DNA from: Planctomycetales bacterium
Lineage (GTDB): Bacteria > Planctomycetota > Planctomycetia > Isosphaerales > Isosphaeraceae
Direction: 5' to 3'
Assembly: GCA_027449865.1 (NCBI GenBank)
Contig: DAIDKV010000184.1
Span: forward strand, 1 to 64,000
Length of the DNA: 64,000 nt
Part shown: positions 16,458-25,547 of the stretch, piece by piece
How positions within the stretch are numbered: position 1 is the stretch's first letter
Layout: every line of letters begins with the position of its first letter
Notes under the pieces: model-generated
What the model was told of the DNA's origin: nothing
Databases searched by the model: none
Seen by the model: the letters and a program-made list of their open reading frames with translations, nothing else
Position numbers and translations under genes: made by a program

Positions 16458-17428
16458 GGGCTCGTGGCGAGCAGTGCGAGCGTGGCCCAGCCGGTCGTCG
16501 AGATCCGCTGGGCGTAGCTGGTCCCTCCGGCGGGTCGAGTCGTCTCGGGCCAGCTTCCATCGTCCTGCTGACCGGCGATCAGGAAGGCCCGGCCCCGGGC
16601 GATCATCCGGCGGACCTCGGCCGGAGCGAGCTTGCCCCGGGAGAGGCCGAGCAGGGCCAAGGCGGTATCGAACGGCTCGGGCGGCGCGGCGGCATAGGGT
16701 CCCCATCCTCCGTCGTCGGTTTGCGCCTGGGCGAGCCATTCGATCGCCGATCGTCGGCGGTCCGCCGACCTGCGTGTCGACATCAGAGCGACGGCGGCGT
16801 CGGCCGTCGCGGCGATCTCCTGGAGCGTGAGCCAACCATCGGCGCGAGCGATCGCGTCCTGGAATCGGGAGGGATCCGACGACTCCAGGACTTCGCGGGC
16901 AAGAAACGTGGAGAGCGCCCGCCCGTAGGCGGCCGGCGAGCCGGGGTCGTTTTCGCCGTCGAATCGCCACGAGCCGTCCCTGGCCTGGTCCTGGGCCAGC
17001 CGGGCGGCGGCCTCGATCAGGGGAGAGCGGTCGGCGATCGCGCCGGTACGGGTTGCGGTCGCCAGCGCCGAGGCGAAGGCAATCCGTGCCAGACGCTTGT
17101 CGCTGAACGGGCCATCGCCGCCATTGTGATCCCAGCCCGAGGGTCGCGAGAGCCATGCGGTCGTCTCGGCCACCGACTCGGGCGGAACAGCAAGACCGAT
17201 CCGCCTGGCCTCATACAGAGCCCGGGCGGCATCACCATTGTTGTGGCAGGAGAAACAGTGATTCTCGCGAGGCCAGGCTGGAACCTCCCGCGTCAGGAAC
17301 CCAACAGCGCGAGCCTCGGGCGTCGGCGAGGGGCCATCGCCGAGCGCCTCGGCGAGGATCGGCAGCAACGCTGTGAGGATCAGGACCGTCGCGCCTTCAA
17401 GGCGCCGGGACAATCCGACGGATCGCAT
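16442..17428 (-). CDS. Secreted alpha/alpha-toroid (squalene-cyclase-like repeat) protein with one CxxCH
   Basis: The 328-residue protein has an N-terminal hydrophobic export segment (ATVLILTALLPILAEAL), then CFSCHNNGDAA, a possible single haem-c site (CxxCH at about 58-62). QW-type repeats follow: QARDGSWRFDGEND, QTDDGGWGPYA and QQDDGSWPETTR. These match the prenyltransferase/squalene oxidase repeat fold. Planctomycetes encode many such proteins; the substrate is unknown, and the short length (330 versus over 600) argues against a true terpene cyclase. Its start overlaps the 3' end of the kinase gene by 32 bases, so the two are probably one operon. Whether haem is attached is untested. Confidence 0.75.
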   Translation of the reverse strand: MRSVGLSRRLEGATVLILTALLPILAEALGDGPSPTPEARAVGFLTREVPAWPRENHCFSCHNNGDAARALYEARRIGLAVPPESVAETTAWLSRPSGWDHNGGDGPFSDKRLARIAFASALATATRTGAIADRSPLIEAAARLAQDQARDGSWRFDGENDPGSPAAYGRALSTFLAREVLESSDPSRFQDAIARADGWLTLQEIAATADAAVALMSTRRSADRRRSAIEWLAQAQTDDGGWGPYAAAPPEPFDTALALLGLSRGKLAPAEVRRMIARGRAFLIAGQQDDGSWPETTRPAGGTSYAQRISTTGWATLALLATSPIDRP

Positions 17429-19028
17429 CCTGCACTTCCTTCATCTTGAGCGGCTTCGAAAGCACAACGATCCCGTCTCCCTCGGGAATCCGGTCGCGGA
17501 GGTGGCCCTGACGCGGCCCAAGCAGGACCAGGGCCGCCAGTTGGGCCTGGTCTTCCTGGGCCTTATCGTGAATGTCGAGGAAGTGGTCGAGTCCCTCGTC
17601 GCCCTGACCATCAACGTCGAAAAGCACTCCGTCGGTCGGGGCCTCGCGATATCGCTCGGCGGCGATCTCAGCGTTTCGAATCACCAGGGCCCGGTATCCC
17701 ATTTTTGTCAGCGTCTTGCGAAGACCGTCCTGGATCTCGTCCTGCGACTCGACACAGAGGATTGTCTTGAGTGCGGGGCCCTTGCTCACCGGAGATGTGG
17801 GGACGGCGCCGTTGGGGGGCGCCTCCGACGGATCCGTGAAGACCTGTTTGAAAAGCTGGTCGCGCTCGCCGGACTCGCTGACTCCCTCTTCTTCGGGCTC
17901 AATACTGCCAGACGCGGGCGAATTAGCCACGGGTGTTTCGACGGGCGGAGACGGATAGGCGAAGATCTGGTCGAAGATGTCGTCGCGATCGTTGCGCGGC
18001 GGCTTTTGCCCCCCGGATTCGAGCGACCTGCGATACTTATCCAGATCGTCGACGACATCCGACATCGACTGATAGCGCGGCTTCAATTCGACCTTCATCA
18101 TCCTGTCGATGATGGCGCAGAGTTCAGGAGCCGGGGCGTAGACATGCTCGGCGATTGGCTTGATCGCGCCGAACGAGCGGACCAGCATTTTCTTGAGCAT
18201 GTCCTTGCTCTCGGCCTCCTCCATCGGGAGCTGGCCGGTGACCATCTGGTAAAAGACGCAGCCGAGGAAGTAGATGTCGGAGCGGGGGTCGCCCTTGGGA
18301 CTCCGGCAGGTGCGCTCCAGGGCTGAGTAGTCGACGGTCCGCTGGCTCTTGACACCCGGCTTGTTCTGGTCCCCTTCGATGGTCGCCAGGCCGAAATCGA
18401 CCAGCTTGGCGACGCCCGAGTTGGAGATCAGGATGTTGGTTCCCTTGATGTCGCGGTGGGTGACGCCCTGTTCGTGCGAGAACTTCAGCCCCTCGGCCAG
18501 GCCAAGCATCAGCGGAAGGGCGTCGGTGCCGCTCATCCGCCCACGGAGGCGGAGCAGCTCGCGGAGATTCATCCCCTCGACATACTCCATGATCATGTAA
18601 TGTCGGTTGTCGTGGTTTCCCACATCGTTGATCTGAACAATGTTTGGGTGCTTGATCCGCATCCCGGCCTCGGCCTCCTGATGGAACCGTTTCACGGCCT
18701 CGGGGATCTGGACAAACCGCTGCCGGAGAACCTTCACCGCGAGCGGCTGGCCGCTGCCCGCGTGCTCGCCCCGGTAGACCCGGGCGAACGTTCCCTCGGC
18801 CAGGTGAAACAGAACCTTGGCCTCGCCGAAGAAGAAACCGGTGACATCCCCTTTCTTGAGCCGGTCAATCTGCCAGCTCGTCAGTCGCCCCTTGCGAAGA
18901 AGAGTTCGCATCACCGCGTCGGGCGAACCGTCCTCCGCCTCCTCGCGGGCCTCACGGAGATACTCACGCGAGACCAGGCCCAAACGGGAGACCTGATCGA
19001 TCATGGATTCGGCGTCGAGTTCGATCAT
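17397..19028 (-). CDS. Ser/Thr protein kinase with C-terminal receiver-like domain
   Basis: Start ATG 19028 gives 543 residues. An N-terminal 75-residue helical part is followed by a Hanks-type kinase domain: glycine loop AEGTFARVYRG, lysine in LAVKVLRQ, catalytic loop HRDIKGTN, DFGLA, and SDIYFLGC. A charged linker follows, then a response-regulator-like domain (TILCVESQDEI, LFDVDGQGDE, VLSKPLKMK) holding the candidate phospho-Asp and the conserved Lys. One acidic residue of the usual receiver pair is replaced (CVES). Such kinase-receiver fusions are typical of planctomycete signalling. It probably acts in the cytoplasm; no transmembrane helix is evident. The downstream QW-repeat gene overlaps it. 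Confidence 0.88.
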   Translation of the reverse strand: MIELDAESMIDQVSRLGLVSREYLREAREEAEDGSPDAVMRTLLRKGRLTSWQIDRLKKGDVTGFFFGEAKVLFHLAEGTFARVYRGEHAGSGQPLAVKVLRQRFVQIPEAVKRFHQEAEAGMRIKHPNIVQINDVGNHDNRHYMIMEYVEGMNLRELLRLRGRMSGTDALPLMLGLAEGLKFSHEQGVTHRDIKGTNILISNSGVAKLVDFGLATIEGDQNKPGVKSQRTVDYSALERTCRSPKGDPRSDIYFLGCVFYQMVTGQLPMEEAESKDMLKKMLVRSFGAIKPIAEHVYAPAPELCAIIDRMMKVELKPRYQSMSDVVDDLDKYRRSLESGGQKPPRNDRDDIFDQIFAYPSPPVETPVANSPASGSIEPEEEGVSESGERDQLFKQVFTDPSEAPPNGAVPTSPVSKGPALKTILCVESQDEIQDGLRKTLTKMGYRALVIRNAEIAAERYREAPTDGVLFDVDGQGDEGLDHFLDIHDKAQEDQAQLAALVLLGPRQGHLRDRIPEGDGIVVLSKPLKMKEVQDAIRRIVPAP

Positions 19029-19494
19029 GGCAGGGAGCCCCTCGACCGTTGAGATAGGATGGATGGATCGAGTCCTGACAGCCCGCGGCGGGTACGCCGT
19101 CGGATTCATTGGATCGGATCGTCGTTGATTCTATCAGTCGAGGGAGGATCGACGCCACTCGCGGGTGGATCCCCTCGTTCGAGCACGGCGACGCGCGCAC
19201 CACGACCCCCGTGGATAGAGTTACGCGTGTCGGATTCCCTCGTGACGAGTGCTTTGTCCCCGGCTTCTCCGGAAAAAATTCGGGACCGTATCCTCACCAT
19301 CGACCTCGGCGGTTTAGGTTCCGATATGGAGGCTCCTCCCAGCGAGGCCCCGGCGCCCTCGGACCGAGGCGGCGGCGGTCAGGCTGCGCGGGGGGGAGCG
19401 AACCGCCGAGCTGTCCGATCCTCAGGAGCGACAGCCCGGCGGACAGGTCGGGGGAACTCCCGGCGTCATTGAGTTATGGGGAGCGCGAATACCA
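19029..19494. other. Intergenic region between divergent genes
   Basis: This 466-bp region must carry the promoters of the kinase operon and of the 120-residue protein. I find no clear -35/-10 pair, repeat or RNA gene. The open frames present are Arg/Pro/Gly-rich and lack ribosome binding sites. Confidence 0.4.
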
Positions 19495-19857
19495 ATGAGC
19501 CAGTCATCCAAACCGGTCCCGACCATCGGGGAACACGGTGCCGAGCCGGGGACCAACAGCGGGTGGATCAATCGCAAGGCAACCGAGCAGGCCACCCGCG
19601 CTGCCAACGCCCGGCAGTTAAGCGGGCGCAGGCGGTTCATCGACCCGACCACCTGCGAGCGCGAATACTCCGAGGCGGAGATGGAATTCATGATGGCCAT
19701 GAACGAATACAAGAAGAAGAGCGGGCGGATGTTTCCAACCTGGAGCGAGGTCCTGGAGGTCTTGCAAGGACTCGGCTACGAGAAAGTCGCCCCCGGCGTC
19801 CCGATCGGTCGCCTCGACCAGACAAACAGCACCCGGCCGGTCGCCGCCGGATCGTGA
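19495..19857 (+). CDS. Conserved planctomycete hypothetical protein
   Basis: A 120-residue protein with an unstructured N-terminal third and a compact, conserved-looking core: [53 protein letters not shown] recall near-identical cores as small uncharacterised proteins in many planctomycetes; the function is unknown. The helical pattern could be a protein- or DNA-binding module. The gene precedes gltX by about 90 bases on the same strand, so they may be co-transcribed. Confidence 0.75.
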   Translation: MSQSSKPVPTIGEHGAEPGTNSGWINRKATEQATRAANARQLSGRRRFIDPTTCEREYSEAEMEFMMAMNEYKKKSGRMFPTWSEVLEVLQGLGYEKVAPGVPIGRLDQTNSTRPVAAGS

Positions 19858-19950
19858 TAACCAAAGAGCGGGAAAGCGATAGCGGTAAAGAAGGGTGCAC
19901 GCCCCCCGGTCCCGTTGACAGCCGGCGGGCGACATCCTATCGTGGCCCAC

Positions 19951-21435
19951 ATGACATTACGCACGAGATTCGCTCCCAGCCCCACGGGTTTCTTGCACAT
20001 CGGCGGGGTCCGCACGGCGCTGTTTAACTGGCTCCTGGCGCGGCACCACGGCGGCCAGTTCATCCTCCGGATTGACGACACCGATCAGCAGCGGCACGTC
20101 GAGGACGCCGTCCGCCGCATCCTCGATGGTTTCCGCTGGATCGGAATCGACTGGGATGAGGGCCCCGAGGTCGGCGGAACGTACGGGCCTTACTACCAGT
20201 CGGAGCGCGCCGAACTCTACAGGAAGGCCGCAGAACGCCTGGTCGAATCCGGCCACGTCTACCGGGACTACAGCACCGAGGCCGAGCGTACCGCCGATCG
20301 GGCCGCCGCCGAGCGCGAGAAGCGAGCCTACCGGTTCCGCCAGCTTCCGATCACCGACGAACAGGCCGCCCAGTACGAGGCCGAGGGGCGGCCGTTCGCG
20401 CTTCGGTTCCGCGTCCCACCCGGTCGAACCCTCGTTCTCCACGATTTGATCAAGGGAGACGTCGAGTTCGCCACCGACGAGATTGGTGATTTCGTGATCG
20501 TCCGCCCCGACGGCACCCCGCTCTACAACTTTGCCAGCGCCGTCGACGACACCGAGATGAAGATCACCCACGTCGTCCGCGCCGAGGAGCACCTGTCCAA
20601 TACCTTCCCCCAACTCCTCGTCTTCGAGGCTCTGGGCGCCGAACTGCCGGCCTTCGCGCACATCCCGTATGTCGCCGAGCCGGGCTCGAAGGCCAAGATG
20701 TCGAAGCGGAAGATCGAGGAATACGAGAAGTCGGGCATCCTCGTCTACCTGCACCAGTACATCGAGCGGGGCTACCTGCCCGAGGCGCTGTTGAACTACC
20801 TCGCCCGCCTCGGTTGGAGCTTCGACGCCTCGCAGGAGGTCTTCAGCCGAGACGAGCTGATCGAGAAGTTCACGCTCGACCGGGTCAACAGCTCGCCCGC
20901 GAGCCACGACCAGGACAAGCTCTTCTGGCTCGAAGGCGAATGGATGAAGACGGCGTCGCCCGAGCGGAAGCTCGAAGGCGTCTTGCCATACCTCCAGAAG
21001 GAAGGGTTGATCGCCGACCCGCCGACCGCCGCCGATCGCGAGCGGATCGGCCGCGTGATCGAGGCTCTCGGCGATCGGCTGAAGGTCTTCTCCGACGTCA
21101 TCAAGCTGGGCCGGTACTTCTTCACGGAGGAGCTGACCCACGAACCCGACGCGGTCAAGAAACGGCTCCGCAAGGACGGCGTACCGGCGATGCTGGCCGA
21201 ACTCGACCAGGTGCTCGCCGAGACCGAGCCGTACGACCTCGCCACGCTCGAGAAGGCCGTCCACGACTATGCTGAGCGGTCCGGCCGGAAGATGGGGGAC
21301 GTCGTCAACCCGCTTCGGGTGGCCGTCACCGGTCAGGGGGTCGGGCCGGGATTGTACGATTGTTTGGTGATCCTCGGCCGCGAAAGCTGCCGGGCCCGGA
21401 TCGCCCGGACGATCCAGATGCTGGGCAAGGCTTGA
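19951..21435 (+). CDS. gltX: Glutamyl-tRNA synthetase
   Basis: The chosen start ATG 19951 yields MTLRTRFAPSPTGFLHIGG, the canonical class I beginning of GltX; an upstream in-frame start at 19915 adds non-conserved residues. The 494-residue enzyme charges tRNA with glutamate using ATP. The HIGH-type motif is FLHIGG (residues 11-16), and the KMSKR loop appears as KAKMSKRKIEEYEK. The C-terminal anticodon-binding region ends with typical VAVTGQGVGPGLYD. Length matches bacterial GltX. In many bacteria the enzyme also charges tRNA-Gln for later amidation; this cannot be decided here. Confidence 0.95.
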   Translation: MTLRTRFAPSPTGFLHIGGVRTALFNWLLARHHGGQFILRIDDTDQQRHVEDAVRRILDGFRWIGIDWDEGPEVGGTYGPYYQSERAELYRKAAERLVESGHVYRDYSTEAERTADRAAAEREKRAYRFRQLPITDEQAAQYEAEGRPFALRFRVPPGRTLVLHDLIKGDVEFATDEIGDFVIVRPDGTPLYNFASAVDDTEMKITHVVRAEEHLSNTFPQLLVFEALGAELPAFAHIPYVAEPGSKAKMSKRKIEEYEKSGILVYLHQYIERGYLPEALLNYLARLGWSFDASQEVFSRDELIEKFTLDRVNSSPASHDQDKLFWLEGEWMKTASPERKLEGVLPYLQKEGLIADPPTAADRERIGRVIEALGDRLKVFSDVIKLGRYFFTEELTHEPDAVKKRLRKDGVPAMLAELDQVLAETEPYDLATLEKAVHDYAERSGRKMGDVVNPLRVAVTGQGVGPGLYDCLVILGRESCRARIARTIQMLGKA

Positions 21436-21499
21436 GAGACAGACGTACGGGCAAGGGGCCTGGAAGCATGGCACCGGGCGATCGAGGCGGAGGTCAGAG

Positions 21500-21751
21500 A
21501 TGTCAACGATCGAGTTGAGGACGCGGGTCAGACCCGACGGCGTCCTGACACTGACCATCTCGTTCGGGATGACGGAGGCCAGTTGAGAGGTCAAGGTCGT
21601 CGTCAAATCCGCCAAGGATTCGGCCTCGAGCCCCAGGAGGGGCTCGCGTGAGGACCGGGAACGTTTCATCACCTCGACCGCCGGTGCCTGGAAGGGGGAT
21701 CTGGAGCAGCCCGAGCCGGGCGAACTCAAGTTCAGGGATCAATGGCCTTGA
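21500..21751 (+). pseudogene. Decayed VapB-type antitoxin gene with in-frame stop
   Basis: ATG 21500 opens MSTIELRTRVRPDGVLTLTIS, then TGA at 21584-21586 interrupts. Beyond it the same frame continues sensibly (EVKVVVKSA, REDRERFITSTAGAWKGDLE, GELKFRDQWP) to TGA 21749-21751. Removing the one stop restores an antitoxin-sized protein. The end overlaps the start of a vapC-like stub, the normal layout of such pairs. The pair has therefore decayed. Confidence 0.6.
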
Positions 21752-21891
21752 ACTACCTGCCCGACACGTATGCCTGGATCGCCGACCTGAGAGGCAAAAA
21801 TCCGGCGATCGTCCAGAGGTTTCTCCAGGTGGAACCCAGCGACCTCCGCCTCGGCTCCATCGCCGTCGATGAACAGTTTTATGGGTCTTTC
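21742..21891 (+). pseudogene. 5' stub of a VapC (PIN) toxin gene
   Basis: From ATG 21742 about 50 codons read like a VapC N-terminus: MALNYLPDTYAWIADLRG (first PIN Asp in DTYAW) and PSDLRLGSIAVDEQFYGS, where a functional VapC would usually have a conserved Glu in an LxELxYG-type motif. After residue 50 the similarity ends and the frame runs on without a stop into the thioredoxin-like gene. The catalytic C-terminal half is absent, so no active toxin is expected. Confidence 0.6.
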
Positions 21892-21921
21892 ACTGGGCTG
21901 CGTCCCATCGGAGGCACGACT

Positions 21922-23157
21922 TTGGGCGGCATCGCGAAGAGGATTTTGGCCGCTGTGGTCGTCCTGATCGCGGCCGCCGACGCCCGGTCCGGTGACGATC
22001 CCTCCCGCGGCGCCACGTCGGGACCGAGAGGGCGACTGGAGGCCGTCAAAGCCGGGTACATGGACGCGCGAGGAAGATTCCAGCGCGAGTACAGGGCCGC
22101 AAAAGCCGGCGACATTGAGTCAATCCTGGGACGTTACCTCGCAGCGATCGATCGAGCGGCGGCGGATGCGATGAAGTTGGCCCGGGATCACGCCGGGGAG
22201 CCAGTGGCCGTCGACGCCCTTCGCCTCGTCGTCACTGTGGAGCAGGCGGGGCACTTACGCGATCGGAGGCCGACACCGCTCTCCGATGAGGCCCTTCGCA
22301 TTCTCCGTCGCGACCACGTCCAGGCGCAGGGAATGGGAACGTTCTGCATCGAGGCCATGCTCCTTGAGCCCCATAACCCGGCGTACGAGTCCCTGATCCG
22401 AGCGGTAATTGACGGGCATCCCCGCCGCGAAGATCGCGGGCTCGCCAGCTTTACGCTGGCCGAACTCCGCCAGTGCCAGGCGCAGGAAATTCGGGTGCTG
22501 CGGGACAAGCCCGAGATTCTCAGGTCCATCGAGGCGATCCGGGGCCGCGAACTCATGGAGCGATTTCTGGCGAAGGATCCGGAAGCCCTCGACGCCGAGG
22601 CCGACACGCTGCTGAAACGGGTCATCGCAGACTTCGGAGAGATCCCACTGCCCGACGGAAGTCGTTACCAGACCATAGCAGACTACGCCGGCGCCGAGTT
22701 GCGCGGCCGCCACGAGTTGGCGATCGGCAAGCCGGCTCCCGAGATCGAGGGGTGTGACTACGAGGGCAAGCCATTCCGGCTGAGCGACTACCGGGGCAAG
22801 ATCGTCCTTCTCACGTTCTCGGGGAACTGGTGCGGCCCCTGTCGCCGCCTCTATCTCGAGGAGCGCCGCCTCGTCGAGCGCTTCCGGGACCGGCCATTCG
22901 CCCTGCTGGGCGTCAACACGGATGACGAGGTCGCCACCTTGCGGAAGTCGATCGCGTCGGGCGAGATCACCTGGCGCTGCTGGTGGGACGGCCGGGTCGG
23001 CCCGATCGCCGATCGCTGGGGAATCCTGACGTTCCCGTCCCTCTTTCTCATCGACGGCGACGGGGTGATCCGCGCCACGCCCGACCACCAATCGCCAACC
23101 CTCGGAAACGACGTGGAAGCCCTGCTCGTCAGGATTCCGGCGAGGCGGTCGCCCTGA
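21922..23157 (+). CDS. Exported TlpA-like thioredoxin-family protein
   Basis: An in-frame ATG at 21742 belongs to a decayed vapC; the real start is probably TTG 21922, preceded by GGAGG (21910-21914) at 7 bases and followed by a signal peptide (AKRILAAVVVLIAAADA). The 411-residue product has a helical N-terminal domain of about 240 residues and a C-terminal thioredoxin fold: GKPAPEIEGCDYEGKPFRL, active site WCGPC (C304, C307), then WGILTFPSLFLIDGDG with the cis-Pro. TlpA/ResA-like proteins handle disulfides outside the cytoplasm. The N-terminal domain has no known role here but is common in planctomycete TlpA proteins. Confidence 0.85.
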   Translation: MGGIAKRILAAVVVLIAAADARSGDDPSRGATSGPRGRLEAVKAGYMDARGRFQREYRAAKAGDIESILGRYLAAIDRAAADAMKLARDHAGEPVAVDALRLVVTVEQAGHLRDRRPTPLSDEALRILRRDHVQAQGMGTFCIEAMLLEPHNPAYESLIRAVIDGHPRREDRGLASFTLAELRQCQAQEIRVLRDKPEILRSIEAIRGRELMERFLAKDPEALDAEADTLLKRVIADFGEIPLPDGSRYQTIADYAGAELRGRHELAIGKPAPEIEGCDYEGKPFRLSDYRGKIVLLTFSGNWCGPCRRLYLEERRLVERFRDRPFALLGVNTDDEVATLRKSIASGEITWRCWWDGRVGPIADRWGILTFPSLFLIDGDGVIRATPDHQSPTLGNDVEALLVRIPARRSP

Positions 23158-23311
23158 CACGCTACCGGAAATTACGGGCTTTCCATGTTCGGGTACGCGT
23201 CCTTCGAATTCAAAGTCGTCACGCTCCCAGCGACTATCAAACATGCCGTCCCTTGCGTAAAATCAGGGCGGCCGGGAGACTTGTCAGAGCCTATTCGGAA
23301 GGGTGTCACTG

Positions 23312-24277
23312 ATGCGGATCTTCGTCACCGGCTCGATCGCTTACGATTATATCATGGTCTTCCCGGGCCGGTTCCGGGACCACATCCTCCCGGACCGGAT
23401 GCACGTCCTGAGCGTCTCGTTCCTGGTCGAGTCGATGACCCGGCTCCGCGGCGGGACCGGGGCGAACATCGCCTATAACCTCGGTTTGCTCAAGGAGCGG
23501 CCGGTGCTGGTCGGGAGCGTCGGCGAGGATTTCGCCGAGTACCGCGAGTGGCTCGAACGGCACGGGGTCGATTGCAGCGTCGTCCGGGTCGTCCCGGGCG
23601 ACCACACCGCCTCGTGCTTCATCAACACCGACCTTCAGGACAACCAGATCACCGCCTTCTACCCAGGCGCCATGGCGAAGGCGGCCGAGGTCTCGATCCT
23701 CGAGGCCGGCGCGAAGCCCTCCGACCTGGTCCTGATCGCGCCCAATGATCCGGCCGCGATGAACCGATATGTCCGCGAGTGCATCGAGGCGGGAATCCCG
23801 TACCTTTACGACCCCTCGATGCAGCTCCCCCGGCTCGAGCGCGACGACCTCGAAGAGGGATGCCGGGGCGCCCGGATCGTCGCCGGGAACGACTACGAGT
23901 TCGGGATGATGGCCGAGAAGCTGGGCGTCTCCGAGCCCGACCTCCGCCGGATCGCTCCGATCACCGTGATGACCCGAGGTGAGGCAGGCGCCCTCATCAC
24001 GGTCGACGGCGAGGAGTTCGAGATCCCGCCCGCGAAGGCCCGCGAGGTCCTCGACCCAACCGGCGCCGGCGACGCCTTCCGCGCTGGTTTTGTGGTGGGA
24101 TTGCACCAGGGATGGCCCTGGCCAATCGTCGGCCGGGTCGCCGCCTTGACGGCCGTTCACGCCGTTGAGCGGAAGGGACCGCAGCAGCACACGTACACCG
24201 TCGACGAATTCCGGGCCCGATATCGCGAGAACTACGGCGATGCCCCCGAACTTGATCACCTCCGAGATCACTCCTGA
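23312..24277 (+). CDS. PfkB-family carbohydrate/nucleoside kinase
   Basis: ATG 23312 (GGAAGGG at 23297-23303) gives MRIFVTGSIAYDYIM. The 321-residue product is a ribokinase-fold kinase: the N-terminal substrate region RGGTGANIAYNLGLL and the C-terminal catalytic motif DPTGAGDAFRAGF with the base Asp. It transfers phosphate from ATP to a sugar or nucleoside. The GSIAYD start and TASCFINTD region resemble adenosine-kinase-like members, but the substrate cannot be fixed by eye. The next gene overlaps its 3' end by 38 bases, suggesting an operon with the membrane-anchored protein and thpR. Confidence 0.88.
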   Translation: MRIFVTGSIAYDYIMVFPGRFRDHILPDRMHVLSVSFLVESMTRLRGGTGANIAYNLGLLKERPVLVGSVGEDFAEYREWLERHGVDCSVVRVVPGDHTASCFINTDLQDNQITAFYPGAMAKAAEVSILEAGAKPSDLVLIAPNDPAAMNRYVRECIEAGIPYLYDPSMQLPRLERDDLEEGCRGARIVAGNDYEFGMMAEKLGVSEPDLRRIAPITVMTRGEAGALITVDGEEFEIPPAKAREVLDPTGAGDAFRAGFVVGLHQGWPWPIVGRVAALTAVHAVERKGPQQHTYTVDEFRARYRENYGDAPELDHLRDHS

Positions 24278-24764
24278 TCGCCCGACGACCAACCCAGGCC
24301 GGACACATCTCCGGCGACGAGGAGTGATCGCGTTTGTGATCCTTCTCACCACACTGGTGGCCGTCGAACTGGTTGTCCGCCGATGGGATCGTCCCAGGGC
24401 CTCTCTCGAAATCGTGAACGAGGGCGACGGCCCCATGGAGGATCTCGTCGTTGCCTATGGCGAATCTCGGATCTCGGTCGGGAAGGTCGACCGCGGACGA
24501 TCGGTCCGGCTCCGGATGACAGCCGGGCCAGTGGGCCTGCTTAGCCTGGATTTCCGGCAGAAGGGTAACCCGAATCCCTCGCTTCGAATCCCCGATTACG
24601 AGCCGAGTCAACACCTCGCCGATGGCAGCAAGTTTGTCGTGGTCGTCCAGGGCGCCTTGATCCAGCGATATGCCGAGGAGGACGAGGCACCCGACAACCC
24701 CGAGGCCCCCTGGACCTGGCTCAAGCAATGGTTCTGGGACCAGTTCCACAAAAATTTCTCCTGA
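24240..24764 (+). CDS. Membrane-anchored protein of unknown function
   Basis: ATG 24240 lies inside the end of the kinase gene. The 174-residue product has a basic N-terminus, one transmembrane helix (GVIAFVILLTTLVAVELVV, about residues 27-45) and an outer domain of beta type (ASLEIVNEGDGPMEDLVVAY, VRLRMTAGPVGLLSLDF). It ends with a Trp-rich amphipathic tail (WTWLKQWFWDQFHK). No known domain recognised. Gene order ties it to the PfkB kinase and thpR by overlap and 23-base spacing. Confidence 0.65.
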   Translation: MPPNLITSEITPDRPTTNPGRTHLRRRGVIAFVILLTTLVAVELVVRRWDRPRASLEIVNEGDGPMEDLVVAYGESRISVGKVDRGRSVRLRMTAGPVGLLSLDFRQKGNPNPSLRIPDYEPSQHLADGSKFVVVVQGALIQRYAEEDEAPDNPEAPWTWLKQWFWDQFHKNFS

Positions 24765-24787
24765 TCCCAGGAGATCGGACCGCGGCC

Positions 24788-25390
24788 ATGCCCGAGACAA
24801 CGCGCACCTTCATCGCGATCCCGGTCCCCGACGCTATCGGATCGCAACTGGCCCGATGGCAGCATTCCCTCGGGCCTCAGATCCCATCTTGCCGATGGGA
24901 CGAGACCCGGCCGTTCCATCTCACGCTCGCCTTCCTCGGCGACGTTGACAACAGCGACCTCAACTCCCTTTGCCGCGCTGTGGCCTCGGCCGTCGAGTCA
25001 TCACCCCGGTTTGAGCTGAACGTCGTCGGCGTCGGCGCCTTCCCCGGCCCGGAGCGGCCGCGCGTTGTCTGGGCCGGCGTTCAGGTCGAGGACCCCGCGC
25101 CGCTGACCGAACTGCGGACCGCGGTCGTCCGCGCGGCGACGCAGGCCGGCTACCGCCCCGACGACGATCGGTTTCACCCCCACATCACCCTCGGTCGAAT
25201 CAAGCCCGACCGCCGAAGCAAACCCCACGACCTCACCAACCTGCTCCGCCGCGAGCAGGTGCGTTCGGGTGGTCGCTTCCGTGTCGACGAAATCATCACG
25301 TATTCCTCCGTCCTCGACCCGGGCGGGCCAACCTATGCCCCCCTCGGCCGCGCCCGGCTCCTCGGCAAAAAGGATGAATCACCTCATTGA
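24788..25390 (+). CDS. thpR: RNA 2',3'-cyclic phosphodiesterase (2'-5' RNA ligase family)
   Basis: Starting at ATG 24788 ([15 protein letters not shown]), the 200-residue protein carries both HxTx motifs of the 2H phosphoesterase superfamily: HLTLAFLG (about residue 44) and HITLGRIK (about 130). These two His/Thr pairs form the active site that opens 2',3'-cyclic phosphates in RNA and, in vitro, joins 2'-5' ends. Length fits ThpR/LigT. It lies between a membrane-anchored protein and recA on the same strand. Confidence 0.9.
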   Translation: MPETTRTFIAIPVPDAIGSQLARWQHSLGPQIPSCRWDETRPFHLTLAFLGDVDNSDLNSLCRAVASAVESSPRFELNVVGVGAFPGPERPRVVWAGVQVEDPAPLTELRTAVVRAATQAGYRPDDDRFHPHITLGRIKPDRRSKPHDLTNLLRREQVRSGGRFRVDEIITYSSVLDPGGPTYAPLGRARLLGKKDESPH

Positions 25391-25467
25391 CTTGCGACGA
25401 AGGCCGGCGGTAGCCTTCATCCGCGAGGACGACCGTCGGACCCGCCGAGAAAGATCTATGGCCCGGA

Positions 25468-25497
25468 TTGACCGGCGCCCACCCCTCGTGCTATTAT
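25468..25497 (+). promoter_or_regulatory. Sigma-70-type promoter of recA
   Basis: TTGACC (25468-25473), an 18-base spacer and TATTAT (25492-25497) lie 50 bases before the recA GTG start. Transcription would begin near 25505, leaving a leader of about 43 bases that includes GGAGG at 25533-25537. I see no symmetric GAAC-N4-GTTC or CTGT-N8-ACAG box, so SOS control is not shown. Confidence 0.6.
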
Positions 25498-25547
25498 ACT
25501 GTTCTAAGGTACATGCTCAATCCCAGCGGGCCGGAGGAGCGATCGCC

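Noticed and set aside
19957-21729. 590-codon minus-strand open frame covering gltX
   Set aside because: The plus strand encodes complete glutamyl-tRNA synthetase with both signature motifs; the antisense frame lacks any recognisable domain.
25490-25520. Possible LexA box before recA (GTTCTAAGGTAC)
   Set aside because: It lacks the symmetry of the known LexA boxes I can recall; a single site without a matching one at the Y-family polymerase gene is not enough.
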